Origin: Pseudomonas sp. RIT-PI-q
GTDB lineage: Bacteria > Pseudomonadota > Gammaproteobacteria > Pseudomonadales > Pseudomonadaceae
Direction: 5' to 3'
DNA: 64,000 bases
Assembly (NCBI RefSeq): GCF_001297125.1
Contig: NZ_LHPC01000034.1
Span: 310,001-374,000, forward strand
The notes under the pieces were generated by a model. The model was not told where the DNA came from. It made no database searches and saw nothing but the letters and a program-made list of their open reading frames with translations. A program made the position numbers and the translations under genes. Below, in pieces: positions 55,036-63,257 of this stretch (its first letter is position 1; each line of letters starts with the position of its first letter).

Positions 55036-55051
55036 GATAACACTTGTTATC
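55036..55051. promoter_or_regulatory. ATAAC-N4-GTTAT operator at the FAD-oxidase promoter
   Basis: GATAACACTTGTTATC is a perfect 6-4-6 palindrome. Its right arm overlaps a candidate -35 box (TTGTTA 55044-55049) with TAGACT (55066-55071) as -10, 16 bp apart. It matches the two sites at 48587-48625. Confidence 0.6.
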
Positions 55052-55093
55052 TCCATGGAATCGCATAGACTTTATTCATAGCCGCTAAAAAAA

Positions 55094-55108
55094 TATCGCA
55101 TAGCGATA
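55094..55108. promoter_or_regulatory. IclR-type operator, copy 2
   Basis: TATCGC-ATA-GCGATA is a perfect inverted repeat that lies between the candidate -10 box and the ribosome-binding site (GGAG at 55110) of the FAD-oxidase gene. A bound regulator could block elongation or initiation. The site shares TATCGNANAGCGATA with 40179-40195. Confidence 0.6.
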
Positions 55109-55122
55109 CGGAGAACAATAAA

Positions 55123-56463
55123 GTGTACGATCCGTTTGTTCACGCTAGCCCAGGCATGGGTGAACCCCATACCCCGTCATACTGGGTTGATACCGCAGGG
55201 CTGCCGCCCGAAGATGATAGTGCTGTGTCCGGAAACCTTTCTGCCGACGTGGTCATTATCGGTGGAGGCTATACGGGCTTGAGCAGTGCCTTGCATTTGG
55301 CTCTAGAACACGGGGTTAAGGCGGTGGTTCTTGAAGCGAATCAGAGCGCATGGGGTTGCAGCGGTCGTAATGGAAGCTTTTCTCGTATCAGCGGTGGACG
55401 AGTTCCTCTTTCAAAGTTAATAGAGCTGCATGGTGAAGATGTTGCCAGACAATATTTTCAAGAGATGAAAAATGGACTGGACACCGTTCGCGGATTAATT
55501 CGTGATGGTGCGATTGCTTGCGATGTTCAGCCTGATGGTGTGTATAAGGTTGCTAGTAAGCCTGAGCACGTACACGCGCTTAAGCGAGAGATTGCACTTT
55601 ATAATGATGTGATTGGCTATCCTGCTAAATACGTAGCAGAAAATGATGTCAGGCGCGTGCATTCTGGTGCAGAAGCGTTTGGTGCAATGCACATGCCCGA
55701 TGGATTTGCCATGCATCCATTGAAACTGGCTTGGGCTCTGCACCGAATGGCACGTTCGTCGGGCGCGGTTATTCACACAAGTTCCCCGGTCATTGATTGG
55801 ACCAGTAGTTCAGCTGGGCATAAGCTGGTCACGCCTCGGGGTGTCGTGACCGCCCGTAAAGTGATTGTTGCAACCAATGGCTATACTTCTCGTGAGTTGC
55901 ATCCGAAAACAGCTGGTCGAGTATTACCCATTCATTCGCAAATTATTGTTACTCGGCCTATGAGCGCGCAGGAGAAACAGGATAGCTTGCCGGGAACTGA
56001 CTGTATGTTCGATACCCGTAATCTTCTTTTTTATTATCGCCGATTGCCGGATGATCGTATTTTGTTTGGTGGACGTAGTGCCATCCATGGTCGTGATGCG
56101 GAAAATCCGAAGCACCGAGAATCGTTGCACGCCGCATTGTGTCGTAAATTTCCGGCGCTGAATGGTATTCAGGTTGATTACAACTGGGGCGGTTGGGTCG
56201 CAGTCGGAAAGAGCTCATTGCCTTTTATTTATAAAGTTCCAGATGTGAAGAATGTTTTCTCTGCAGGAGGCTATGCAGGTAGCGGAGTTTCTTTCTCGAT
56301 CCAGGCCGGAAAACGTCTTGCTCAAATGGTTTGTGGTGGGGGAAACCCAACTGCGGTAGATTTTTTGCACCAGGTTCCTCAACGCTTTCCATTTCAGCAC
56401 TTTCTCAGGGTTGGACAGCGAGTGGCTTACTCGTGGTACCGATACAAAGATGCGAGACAATAG
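55123..56463 (+). CDS. FAD-dependent amine oxidoreductase (DAO/PuuB-like)
   Basis: The 446-aa protein begins at GTG 55123 with GGAG 9 nt upstream. Residues 42-60 carry the dinucleotide-binding I-G-G-G-Y-T-G and the C-terminal FAD fold includes F-S-A-G-G-Y-A-G-S-G-V. It belongs to the DAO/OrdL/PuuB family, which oxidises primary or secondary amines such as gamma-glutamylputrescine to aldehydes. Neighbouring amidase and ALDH fit a pathway amide, amine, aldehyde, acid. Its promoter carries one TetR-type and one IclR-type palindrome. No close intact copy exists in the first cluster. Confidence 0.9.
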   Translation: MYDPFVHASPGMGEPHTPSYWVDTAGLPPEDDSAVSGNLSADVVIIGGGYTGLSSALHLALEHGVKAVVLEANQSAWGCSGRNGSFSRISGGRVPLSKLIELHGEDVARQYFQEMKNGLDTVRGLIRDGAIACDVQPDGVYKVASKPEHVHALKREIALYNDVIGYPAKYVAENDVRRVHSGAEAFGAMHMPDGFAMHPLKLAWALHRMARSSGAVIHTSSPVIDWTSSSAGHKLVTPRGVVTARKVIVATNGYTSRELHPKTAGRVLPIHSQIIVTRPMSAQEKQDSLPGTDCMFDTRNLLFYYRRLPDDRILFGGRSAIHGRDAENPKHRESLHAALCRKFPALNGIQVDYNWGGWVAVGKSSLPFIYKVPDVKNVFSAGGYAGSGVSFSIQAGKRLAQMVCGGGNPTAVDFLHQVPQRFPFQHFLRVGQRVAYSWYRYKDARQ

Positions 56464-56600
56464 TTCTATTGATAGTGTTCTGGTGCAAGGATCTAATAAT
56501 AAATGTTTGGAATTGCTATAGACATATAGTAGTTCGTCGCGCGTTAAATGTTTCTTAGTTTCGAGTCAACTGTCTAACTACAAAAACACAGGAGTTGAAA

Positions 56601-57632
56601 ATGAAACCGATTATCAAAAATGTAGCGATGCTCACTGCGAGTTTTTCGATGTTGGGCGGCATGCACGTCCAGGCCGCTGAAAGCATCACTTTTGCTGGCT
56701 GGGGCGGTGCTTTACAAGATGCTGAGCGAGAGGCTTATTTGAAACCTGCCGCCAAGGCTCTCGGCATCACCATAAAAGAAGACAATATGGATGGTCTTGC
56801 CGCCGTAAGGGCTCAGGTCATGTCCGGAAAACCCAAATGGGACGTGGTTGAGCTTGGGTCAAACGAATGTGTAATGGCCGAGCGGGAAGGCCTTACTGAA
56901 CCATTGGACTATCAAATCATCAGCCGCGACGGAGTCGCCGATAATTTGCGTGGCAAAAACTGGATTGCTAGCAATGCGTACTCTACGGTTCTCGCATGGT
57001 ATACAGACTCAACCACCAAGACACCGAAAAACTGGAAGGAGTTTTTTGATCCCACAATCAAAGCGCAACGTGCCTTGTATCGCCAGCCCTTTACCACACT
57101 GGAGCTTGCCTTGATGGCAGATGGAGTAGGTCCCAAGGATCTCTACCCACTTGATGTCGAGCGTGCCTTCAAAGTGATGGAGCGGATTAAGCCCCAGGTT
57201 GCCAATTGGTGGCGTAGTGGTAGTGATTCTGCGCAGCTACTACGCAGTCGTGAGGTCGATGCTTTGTCGATCTGGGCATCACGAATTGATGAGCTAAAAA
57301 AATCTGGAGCCCCAGTCGATTACACCTATGACCAGGCATTGCTTGATTTTGACTGTGTTGTGGTCCCGAAAGGAGCTCCAAACAAAGCACTGGCCATGAA
57401 ATTGATTGCGCAAATCATGTCCCCTGAGAGTCAAGCGAAGCTGGTGACGTTCATACCGAACCCACCGATCAATAGCAAAGCGTACGATACCGGAATCATC
57501 TCTCCCGAAATGGCCGCGACCTTGCCTACGTCGCCTGCCAATGTCGGAAAAGTCGCTTTTTTTGACCCCATCTGGTGGCAAGCCAATCAAGCTGAATTGC
57601 AACGTCGTTTTGATTTGTTCATCCAGAATTAA
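56601..57632 (+). CDS. ABC transporter periplasmic binding protein (PotD/PotF-like)
   Basis: The 343-aa protein starts at ATG 56601 (GGAG 6 nt upstream). It has a signal peptide (cleavage near H-V-Q-A-A) and the polyamine-type binding-protein pattern: F-A-G-W-G-G-A-L-Q-D-A-E-R, W-D-V-V-E-L-G, R-Q-P-F-T-T-L-E-L-A-L-M-A-D-G-V, and W-R-S-G-S-D-S. It binds the substrate in the periplasm for the ABC transporter encoded next. The ligand is probably a polyamine-like or opine-like amine. Confidence 0.9.
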   Translation: MKPIIKNVAMLTASFSMLGGMHVQAAESITFAGWGGALQDAEREAYLKPAAKALGITIKEDNMDGLAAVRAQVMSGKPKWDVVELGSNECVMAEREGLTEPLDYQIISRDGVADNLRGKNWIASNAYSTVLAWYTDSTTKTPKNWKEFFDPTIKAQRALYRQPFTTLELALMADGVGPKDLYPLDVERAFKVMERIKPQVANWWRSGSDSAQLLRSREVDALSIWASRIDELKKSGAPVDYTYDQALLDFDCVVVPKGAPNKALAMKLIAQIMSPESQAKLVTFIPNPPINSKAYDTGIISPEMAATLPTSPANVGKVAFFDPIWWQANQAELQRRFDLFIQN

Positions 57633-57731
57633 AGCGGCATCAATTTGATTTGAATGAGACGGCCTAGCCGTCTCCTGGTTAATGATGATGGCAGGAACAG
57701 AGCTCGACGGCTCTGTGCTGCAGGTACTTTT

Positions 57732-58820
57732 ATGTCTAATTCCAGATGTTCGTCGATGTCTATAGATATCGAAAATCTCAACAAATCCTACGGTAGTTTT
57801 GCTGCGTTGGATAATGTTAGTTTAGAAATAAAAAGCGGTGAGTTCCTTTCGTTATTAGGTGCCTCCGGATCCGGAAAAACTACCCTACTTATGGCGCTGG
57901 CTGGATTCGTACGACCTGACTCAGGGAGTATTCGTTTTGGTGGACGCGAAGTAGTGTTTCAACCGCCGCACAAGCGTGATGTCGGAATGATGTTCCAGAA
58001 CTACGCGCTATTTCCGCATTTTAATGTGTACCAGAATGTCGCCTACCCGCTGAAGTTGCGCGGTTTTAGCCGCGAGCAAATACGTAAGCGTGTCGAAGAA
58101 GTGTTGGCATTGGTAGAGCTCGATCACTTAATTGAGCGCCGGATTGACGAAATGTCGGGAGGGCAGCGTCAGCGTATCGCGCTGGCACGTGCCATCGTAT
58201 TTGAACCGAAAATTCTACTGATGGACGAACCGCTTTCCGCTTTGGATAAGCGTCTACGTGAAACCATGCAACTCGAACTGCGCCGTTTGCATGAGCGATT
58301 GGGCATGACCGTCGTGTACGTGACCCATGATCAGCGCGAAGCGCTGACTATGTCTGATCGAATTGCCGTAATGAGTAAGGGGAAAATTCAGCAAATCGAT
58401 AGCCCTGTGAATCTGTACGAGCGCCCGGCCAGTCGATTTATCGCTGAATTTGTCGGTGAATCTTCATGTCTGCCAGTGACTTTGCGTGATGGTCATGCCT
58501 GGTTTCAGGATGCTCCACTGCGAAGTGCTGTGGCGGTGAACGGGAACGGCAGCAACACTGCCTGTCTTGTGGTACGTCCGGAGAAACTGCAGTTCGTGTC
58601 CGGTCACTCAGAAGGATTCAACCTTTTGCACGGTCGCGTCGTAGACGTGATTTTCCAAGGCGAAACGCAACTGGTACAGGTCGACTTAGGCGAAGGTGCC
58701 CAAGTTTCAATTCGACTGCCATCTCGTCGATCTGAATCTGCTCACCTACCTGTTAAGGGCGAGGTAGTCGTTCTCGGCCTTCATCCGCAAGACACGCTGG
58801 TGCTCGGGGAGGCCCGATGA
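57732..58820 (+). CDS. ABC transporter ATPase (PotA/PotG-like)
   Basis: The 362-aa ATPase has Walker A G-A-S-G-S-G-K-T-T (43-51), Q-loop M-F-Q-N-Y-A-L-F-P-H-F, signature M-S-G-G-Q-R-Q-R, Walker B I-L-L-M-D-E-P and H-loop T-H-D-Q. A C-terminal TOBE-like domain (about 280-360) is present. The start is taken at ATG 57732; ATG 57756 is possible. The stop overlaps the first permease gene by 4 nt. It powers uptake with the adjacent permeases. Confidence 0.93.
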   Translation: MSNSRCSSMSIDIENLNKSYGSFAALDNVSLEIKSGEFLSLLGASGSGKTTLLMALAGFVRPDSGSIRFGGREVVFQPPHKRDVGMMFQNYALFPHFNVYQNVAYPLKLRGFSREQIRKRVEEVLALVELDHLIERRIDEMSGGQRQRIALARAIVFEPKILLMDEPLSALDKRLRETMQLELRRLHERLGMTVVYVTHDQREALTMSDRIAVMSKGKIQQIDSPVNLYERPASRFIAEFVGESSCLPVTLRDGHAWFQDAPLRSAVAVNGNGSNTACLVVRPEKLQFVSGHSEGFNLLHGRVVDVIFQGETQLVQVDLGEGAQVSIRLPSRRSESAHLPVKGEVVVLGLHPQDTLVLGEAR

Positions 58821-59695
58821 GCGCGATAATCACTATGTCGAATGCCGTCGAGCTACGCAAAGCAGAGCGCCGGCATGGTTGGTTTCTGTTTGGTGCCTGC
58901 ACTCCGGCGTTGTTTCTTGTACTTGTGACTTTTGTGCTGCCAATAGGTTGGTTGTTTTGGCTTTCGTTATTCAATGCTAATGATCAGCTTACGGTTGAGA
59001 ACTACACTCGGTTGCTAGAGCCAATCTATGTCTTGACTTTTTTTCAGACGTTTAAGATTAGCATAATCGTCACTGGATGCTGCGTATTGATTGGTTATCC
59101 GTACGCCTACTTCATTTCACAAGTGGAAGGGAAACTCGCAAATTTGGCGATGGCCTTATTGATGGTTTCTCTTTGGACATCCTTGCTTGTACGTTCTTAT
59201 GCGTGGTTGGTGATTCTTCAGCGACGCGGGATCGTGAATGACTTGTTAATAGCTCTGGGGGTCATTGATTCGCCGTTAGCGTTGGCTAACAACATGACAG
59301 GTACCGTGATCGGGATGGTTCACATCATGCTGCCTTATATGATCCTGCCTTTGTACGCATCCATGAAGAGTATCAGTCCGCTGTTCTCCCAGGCAGCAGC
59401 TTCATTTGGCGCATCGCCAGCGCGTGCATTCCGTGACGTATTTCTACCATTGTCGCTACCGGGACTTGCAGCTGGTGCCACTCTCGTATTTGTCATTAGT
59501 TTGGGATTTTACGTGACGCCTGCACTCTTAGGCGGTGGCAAAGTGCAAATGATTTCTATGCGTATTGAAAGCGATGTAGCGATGTATTCGAACTGGGGGG
59601 CTGCGTCTTCGTTAGGTGTGGTGTTGCTGGTTACAACCCTACTTATTCTTTTCATTGCTAAGAAAGTCGCTGATTTGCGCCGGCGTAGTGAGTGA
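58817..59695 (+). CDS. ABC transporter permease (PotB/PotH-like)
   Basis: The 292-aa protein has about six membrane helices (first near 25-45). The EAA loop that contacts the ATPase is present as Q-A-A-A-S-F-G-A-S-P-A-R-A-F-R-D-V-F-L-P. ATG overlaps the stop of the ATPase gene (ATGA). It forms the membrane channel with the second permease. Confidence 0.92.
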   Translation: MSAIITMSNAVELRKAERRHGWFLFGACTPALFLVLVTFVLPIGWLFWLSLFNANDQLTVENYTRLLEPIYVLTFFQTFKISIIVTGCCVLIGYPYAYFISQVEGKLANLAMALLMVSLWTSLLVRSYAWLVILQRRGIVNDLLIALGVIDSPLALANNMTGTVIGMVHIMLPYMILPLYASMKSISPLFSQAAASFGASPARAFRDVFLPLSLPGLAAGATLVFVISLGFYVTPALLGGGKVQMISMRIESDVAMYSNWGAASSLGVVLLVTTLLILFIAKKVADLRRRSE

Positions 59696-59699
59696 TTTC

Positions 59700-60518
59700 A
59701 TGAAGACTAATTTAGCTATAATATTCATCAGCTTGGCAAGCCGATCCTGGTTGTATTTGTTGGTGCTGTTGACCATGGTGTTTCTCATCGCCCCAACTTT
59801 GGTGGTAATGCCAATGGCGTTATCCGATGCGCGCTATCTAACATTTCCTCCGAAATCAATCAGCTTGGAGCCACTGTTTAGTTACGTTCATTCGGTGGAG
59901 TGGCAGAGCGCCACAAAGGTATCGCTTATTACCGCCACGCTTACAATGGTGTTGGCCACGTCAATGGGAACTGCGGCCGCCTATTCGTTGCACACAAGCT
60001 CAAAGCGCCTTAGCGGTCTCATTCGTGGGCTATTGATGGCACCAATGATCGTACCCACCATCTTTACCGCCATCGGACTGTTTTTCGTCTACGCCCGATA
60101 CGACTTGAATAACACTATCCCGGGGTTGGTTTTTGCTCATACATTGATTGCATTGCCGTATGTGCTGATCAACGTAAGTGCCGGTTTGCGAACTTATGAC
60201 GTCACTCAGGAACAGGCAGCCTGCGTACTTGGGGCCAGTCGGCTGCGCGCGTTTTTTGAGATCACATTGCCGCAAATTCGCTTTTCCGTGATTGCAGCGG
60301 CGATGTTTGCCTTCGCTGTTTCACTGGACGAAGCGGTCATTTCATTGTTCATCAGTGGTGGCGATAGTGCCACCTTAACTAAGCGCATGTTTAGTTCACT
60401 GCGTTCGGAAATTGACCCTTTGATTGCAGTGGTTGCCACTTTGATGACGGTGCTGTCGATCATCATGTTGGTTATCAGTTTTACCGCGCAGCGGAGCTCT
60501 AAACGAGGAAAGGTATGA
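59700..60518 (+). CDS. ABC transporter permease (PotC/PotI-like)
   Basis: The 272-aa protein has about six helices and the EAA loop (Q-A-A-C-V-L-G-A-S-R-L-R-A-F-F-E-I-T-L-P). I start at ATG 59700 instead of the longer upstream frame because the latter would lie inside the first permease. The stop overlaps the next gene by 4 nt. Confidence 0.92.
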   Translation: MKTNLAIIFISLASRSWLYLLVLLTMVFLIAPTLVVMPMALSDARYLTFPPKSISLEPLFSYVHSVEWQSATKVSLITATLTMVLATSMGTAAAYSLHTSSKRLSGLIRGLLMAPMIVPTIFTAIGLFFVYARYDLNNTIPGLVFAHTLIALPYVLINVSAGLRTYDVTQEQAACVLGASRLRAFFEITLPQIRFSVIAAAMFAFAVSLDEAVISLFISGGDSATLTKRMFSSLRSEIDPLIAVVATLMTVLSIIMLVISFTAQRSSKRGKV

Positions 60519-61999
60519 ACAACAACAATGGCCGACGCTTGCCTCACGCCAATCGGCAGACGGTGAAGTTTTACTGGAACGGCCGTCTGGTGGAAGGACG
60601 GGCGGGAGATAGTGTCGCGGTCGCCCTGTTGGCAAGTGGCGTTAAAACCTTAGCGTGGACGCGAAAATCACATCGTCCGATGGGCTATTCGGGAAGCTAT
60701 GTGACCGGTGTGCTGGCTCGGGTGAATGATGTGCCAAACGTGCGTCTGGATCTCTTGCCTGTGAGAGAGAATCTAAGAATCGAAATGCAGAATTGTTGGC
60801 CAAGCCCGCAGTTTGATTTGTTGAAGCTGACACGCCTGCTTCCCTCCAATTGGGTCGAAGGCGGATTTGAACACACCAACATGGTGCCTAGTGGTACGAG
60901 GCTTTATCAGCGCTGGGAAGCATTGTTGGCATTTTTGGCGGGAGTGGCCAAGCCAGCGGTTTCGCGCACCGAGACTTTGGTACCACAAGGGCGACGATTC
61001 GTTGTAGACACGCTGATTGTTGGTGGCGGGCCTGTGGGTTGCGCAGCCGCAAACGAAGCTGTGGCCGCTGGTAAAACGGCACTCATTGTCAGTCGCGGAG
61101 AGCGCTTAGGGCGTTACGCGAGAGCACGTGGAAAAGCTCTGCCGTCCTTGGACAAACGCGTAGAAACATTGGTTGGAATTGAGGTTTTCGGCGCCTATCG
61201 TTCCGGAGGCATTCTTTTAGGTGCACCAAACGATCCTACCAAAGGTGCCGTAGTCCTAGAAGCCAAAGAGGTATTGTTGGCAACGGGTCAGCGGTCTTGC
61301 CCACCAGTTGTACCAGGAATGTGGCTACCCGGCACCATGGATGCGCGAGCAGCGTTGTTGATGGCAAAAGATCAAGCGGTTGCCCCAGGACTACGGGTGG
61401 TCGTTACCGGATCCGGAGAGCAAACATCGGTTGCCCAGATGCTCCGTCAGTTGGGTGTTAATGTCGTAGCCGTAGAACCTGTCGAAAGCCTGCGTCGCGT
61501 ATTGGGCCATAACAGCGTAAGTGGTGCACTTTTTGATCGTCGCATTGATTGTGATTCGATCGTATATGCGGGACCTTGGGTCAGCGACGGTAGCCTTGCG
61601 TTCCAGAGTGGCGCTGAAGGACTGTTGCAACTTCGTGATCAAGGAACGAGTCGGTTTCGATACATAGGTAGTGCAGCTGACGCGGACCAACTTTTACCGA
61701 TAGCTCCTCTGTCACGTCATGCGGCCCTATTGTGCCCTTGTTTCGATGTTTCGACGCATGAAGTCGATGCACTACTGAAACAAGGTATTACTGATCTTGA
61801 AGTAATCAAGCGATTGACATCCTGCGGGATGGGGCCATGTCAGGGTCAACCTTGCTGGGATCTTCTGCGGGCTTTTGTCAGCGCCCGAACCGGCCTGCCG
61901 CTTTCCCAACTGGCTAAACCAAGTCAGCGCCCACCGAGGCGTGCAATCAGTGTTTCCCAGGCTGTGGGCCTGGAAGAAGTAGTGGAGCCTTTGCAATGA
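60515..61999 (+). CDS. FAD/2Fe-2S oxidoreductase alpha subunit (sarcosine/opine-oxidase-like)
   Basis: The 494-aa protein resembles the N-terminal portion of sarcosine oxidase alpha and the opine-oxidase alpha family. It has an N-terminal Fer2_4-like region with N-x-W-P-S and E-H-T-N-M-V, then a Rossmann FAD site (V-G-G-G-P-V-G-C, about 169-176), and a C-terminal BFD-like [2Fe-2S] region with Cys407, Cys409, Cys437 and Cys442. The N-terminal region lacks the Cys ligands of its own 2Fe-2S cluster. It probably passes electrons from the FAD-dependent beta subunit encoded next, with 4-nt overlap. Substrate: secondary amine or opine. Confidence 0.85.
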   Translation: MNNNNGRRLPHANRQTVKFYWNGRLVEGRAGDSVAVALLASGVKTLAWTRKSHRPMGYSGSYVTGVLARVNDVPNVRLDLLPVRENLRIEMQNCWPSPQFDLLKLTRLLPSNWVEGGFEHTNMVPSGTRLYQRWEALLAFLAGVAKPAVSRTETLVPQGRRFVVDTLIVGGGPVGCAAANEAVAAGKTALIVSRGERLGRYARARGKALPSLDKRVETLVGIEVFGAYRSGGILLGAPNDPTKGAVVLEAKEVLLATGQRSCPPVVPGMWLPGTMDARAALLMAKDQAVAPGLRVVVTGSGEQTSVAQMLRQLGVNVVAVEPVESLRRVLGHNSVSGALFDRRIDCDSIVYAGPWVSDGSLAFQSGAEGLLQLRDQGTSRFRYIGSAADADQLLPIAPLSRHAALLCPCFDVSTHEVDALLKQGITDLEVIKRLTSCGMGPCQGQPCWDLLRAFVSARTGLPLSQLAKPSQRPPRRAISVSQAVGLEEVVEPLQ

Positions 62000-63165
62000 T
62001 ACAGTCCAAACCCCTTCCGAAAGATGCAGAGGTTGTCATCGTAGGTGGAGGCATTCAGGGGCTTTCAATCGCGTTTAATCTCGCTGATATGGGCATGCGT
62101 AACATCCTGGTCTTAGACGCTGGCTATTGGCAAGGTGGGGCTTCTGGGCGCAATGGAACCCTGGTACGTGGAGCGTTCAGTTCTCCGGAGTGGACACGTT
62201 TTTTTGCGCATTCGAGCAAGCTCTGGATAGGACTATCTAAGCGATTGGGCCAGAACGTGATGTATTCGCAGCGTGGCTACACCCAGATCGCGGAACAGAA
62301 CTCTACCGCTCAAATGCTTCAACGCACAATGGAGGTTCATAAGGACTGCGGGATCAACTCCAGCATCTTGACGGATGCGGAACTTCGCCGTGTGCTTCCA
62401 GCTCTGGCTCATGAACGGGTCAGTGCCGCGTTACATTTACCGGACAGCGGTTGCGCCCCACATCACGCGGCGATGTATGCCTACCATAAAGCTTGCGAAG
62501 AGCGGGGAGTGGATATTCGCTACCGTTCCGAAGTCACTTCAATCGACAACAGTGGTGGGAAAATTTCGGGGGTATGCGTCGGTGAGTCACGTGTGAACAC
62601 CCAGATCGTGGTTCTTGCTGGTGGGGCGGAATCTAATTCTTTGGCGCAATTGGCGGGCGTGCCGTTGGATGGTTACCCCATGCGCCTTGAAGCCATGGCC
62701 TTGGAGCCGACGAGACCCCTTATCGGGCCTGCCGTGGCATTGTTGGATCGGCTTTGCTACATGCACCAAACTCCTCGGGGTGAAGTGGTTGGTGGTGCAG
62801 AGGTTGCTGAGCGGCCACAAAATACCCTCAATGCCGATGTACCTGTTATGGCCGCGACTGCAAAAGCTTATCTGGAAATGTTCCCGCAGTTGGGAGAAGC
62901 GCGAATTTTACGTCAGTGGGCAGGGCTGGTTCACATCTCGAAAGATTTTGGACCACTGATGGGTGCCCATCACCAAATGCCAGGCTTATTCATCAGTGCT
63001 GGTTGGTGTTACGGCTATGCAGGAGGCCCGGCCGCAGGCGAACTGATGGCCAAGCTCATTTTCAAAGGTGAGTTGGACGACCGTATTAAACCTTTTGCAG
63101 TTGATCGTTTCGAGCGAAATAAGCCCGTGGTCGAACCCGGAATTGTTTTACGGCATTTCGATTAG
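61996..63165 (+). CDS. FAD-dependent oxidoreductase beta subunit (SoxB/opine-oxidase-like)
   Basis: The 389-aa DAO-family protein starts at ATG 61996, overlapping the alpha gene (ATGA). It has V-I-V-G-G-G-I-Q-G-L-S-I-A (FAD site, 14-26), A-S-G-R-N-G, and G-W-C-Y-G-Y-A-G-G-P near the C-terminus, as in sarcosine oxidase beta and opine oxidase B. It should carry out the C-N bond oxidation, with the alpha subunit as electron-transfer partner. It ends the transporter-oxidase operon. Confidence 0.87.
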   Translation: MIQSKPLPKDAEVVIVGGGIQGLSIAFNLADMGMRNILVLDAGYWQGGASGRNGTLVRGAFSSPEWTRFFAHSSKLWIGLSKRLGQNVMYSQRGYTQIAEQNSTAQMLQRTMEVHKDCGINSSILTDAELRRVLPALAHERVSAALHLPDSGCAPHHAAMYAYHKACEERGVDIRYRSEVTSIDNSGGKISGVCVGESRVNTQIVVLAGGAESNSLAQLAGVPLDGYPMRLEAMALEPTRPLIGPAVALLDRLCYMHQTPRGEVVGGAEVAERPQNTLNADVPVMAATAKAYLEMFPQLGEARILRQWAGLVHISKDFGPLMGAHHQMPGLFISAGWCYGYAGGPAAGELMAKLIFKGELDDRIKPFAVDRFERNKPVVEPGIVLRHFD

Positions 63166-63257
63166 ACTTTACTAGCTGAGATGAGTGGAAAGCTAAAGTT
63201 TAGTCATGAGTTCGTTGCTATCGCGCTCGGAAACGCAATCTTAAAGGAAACGCACAG

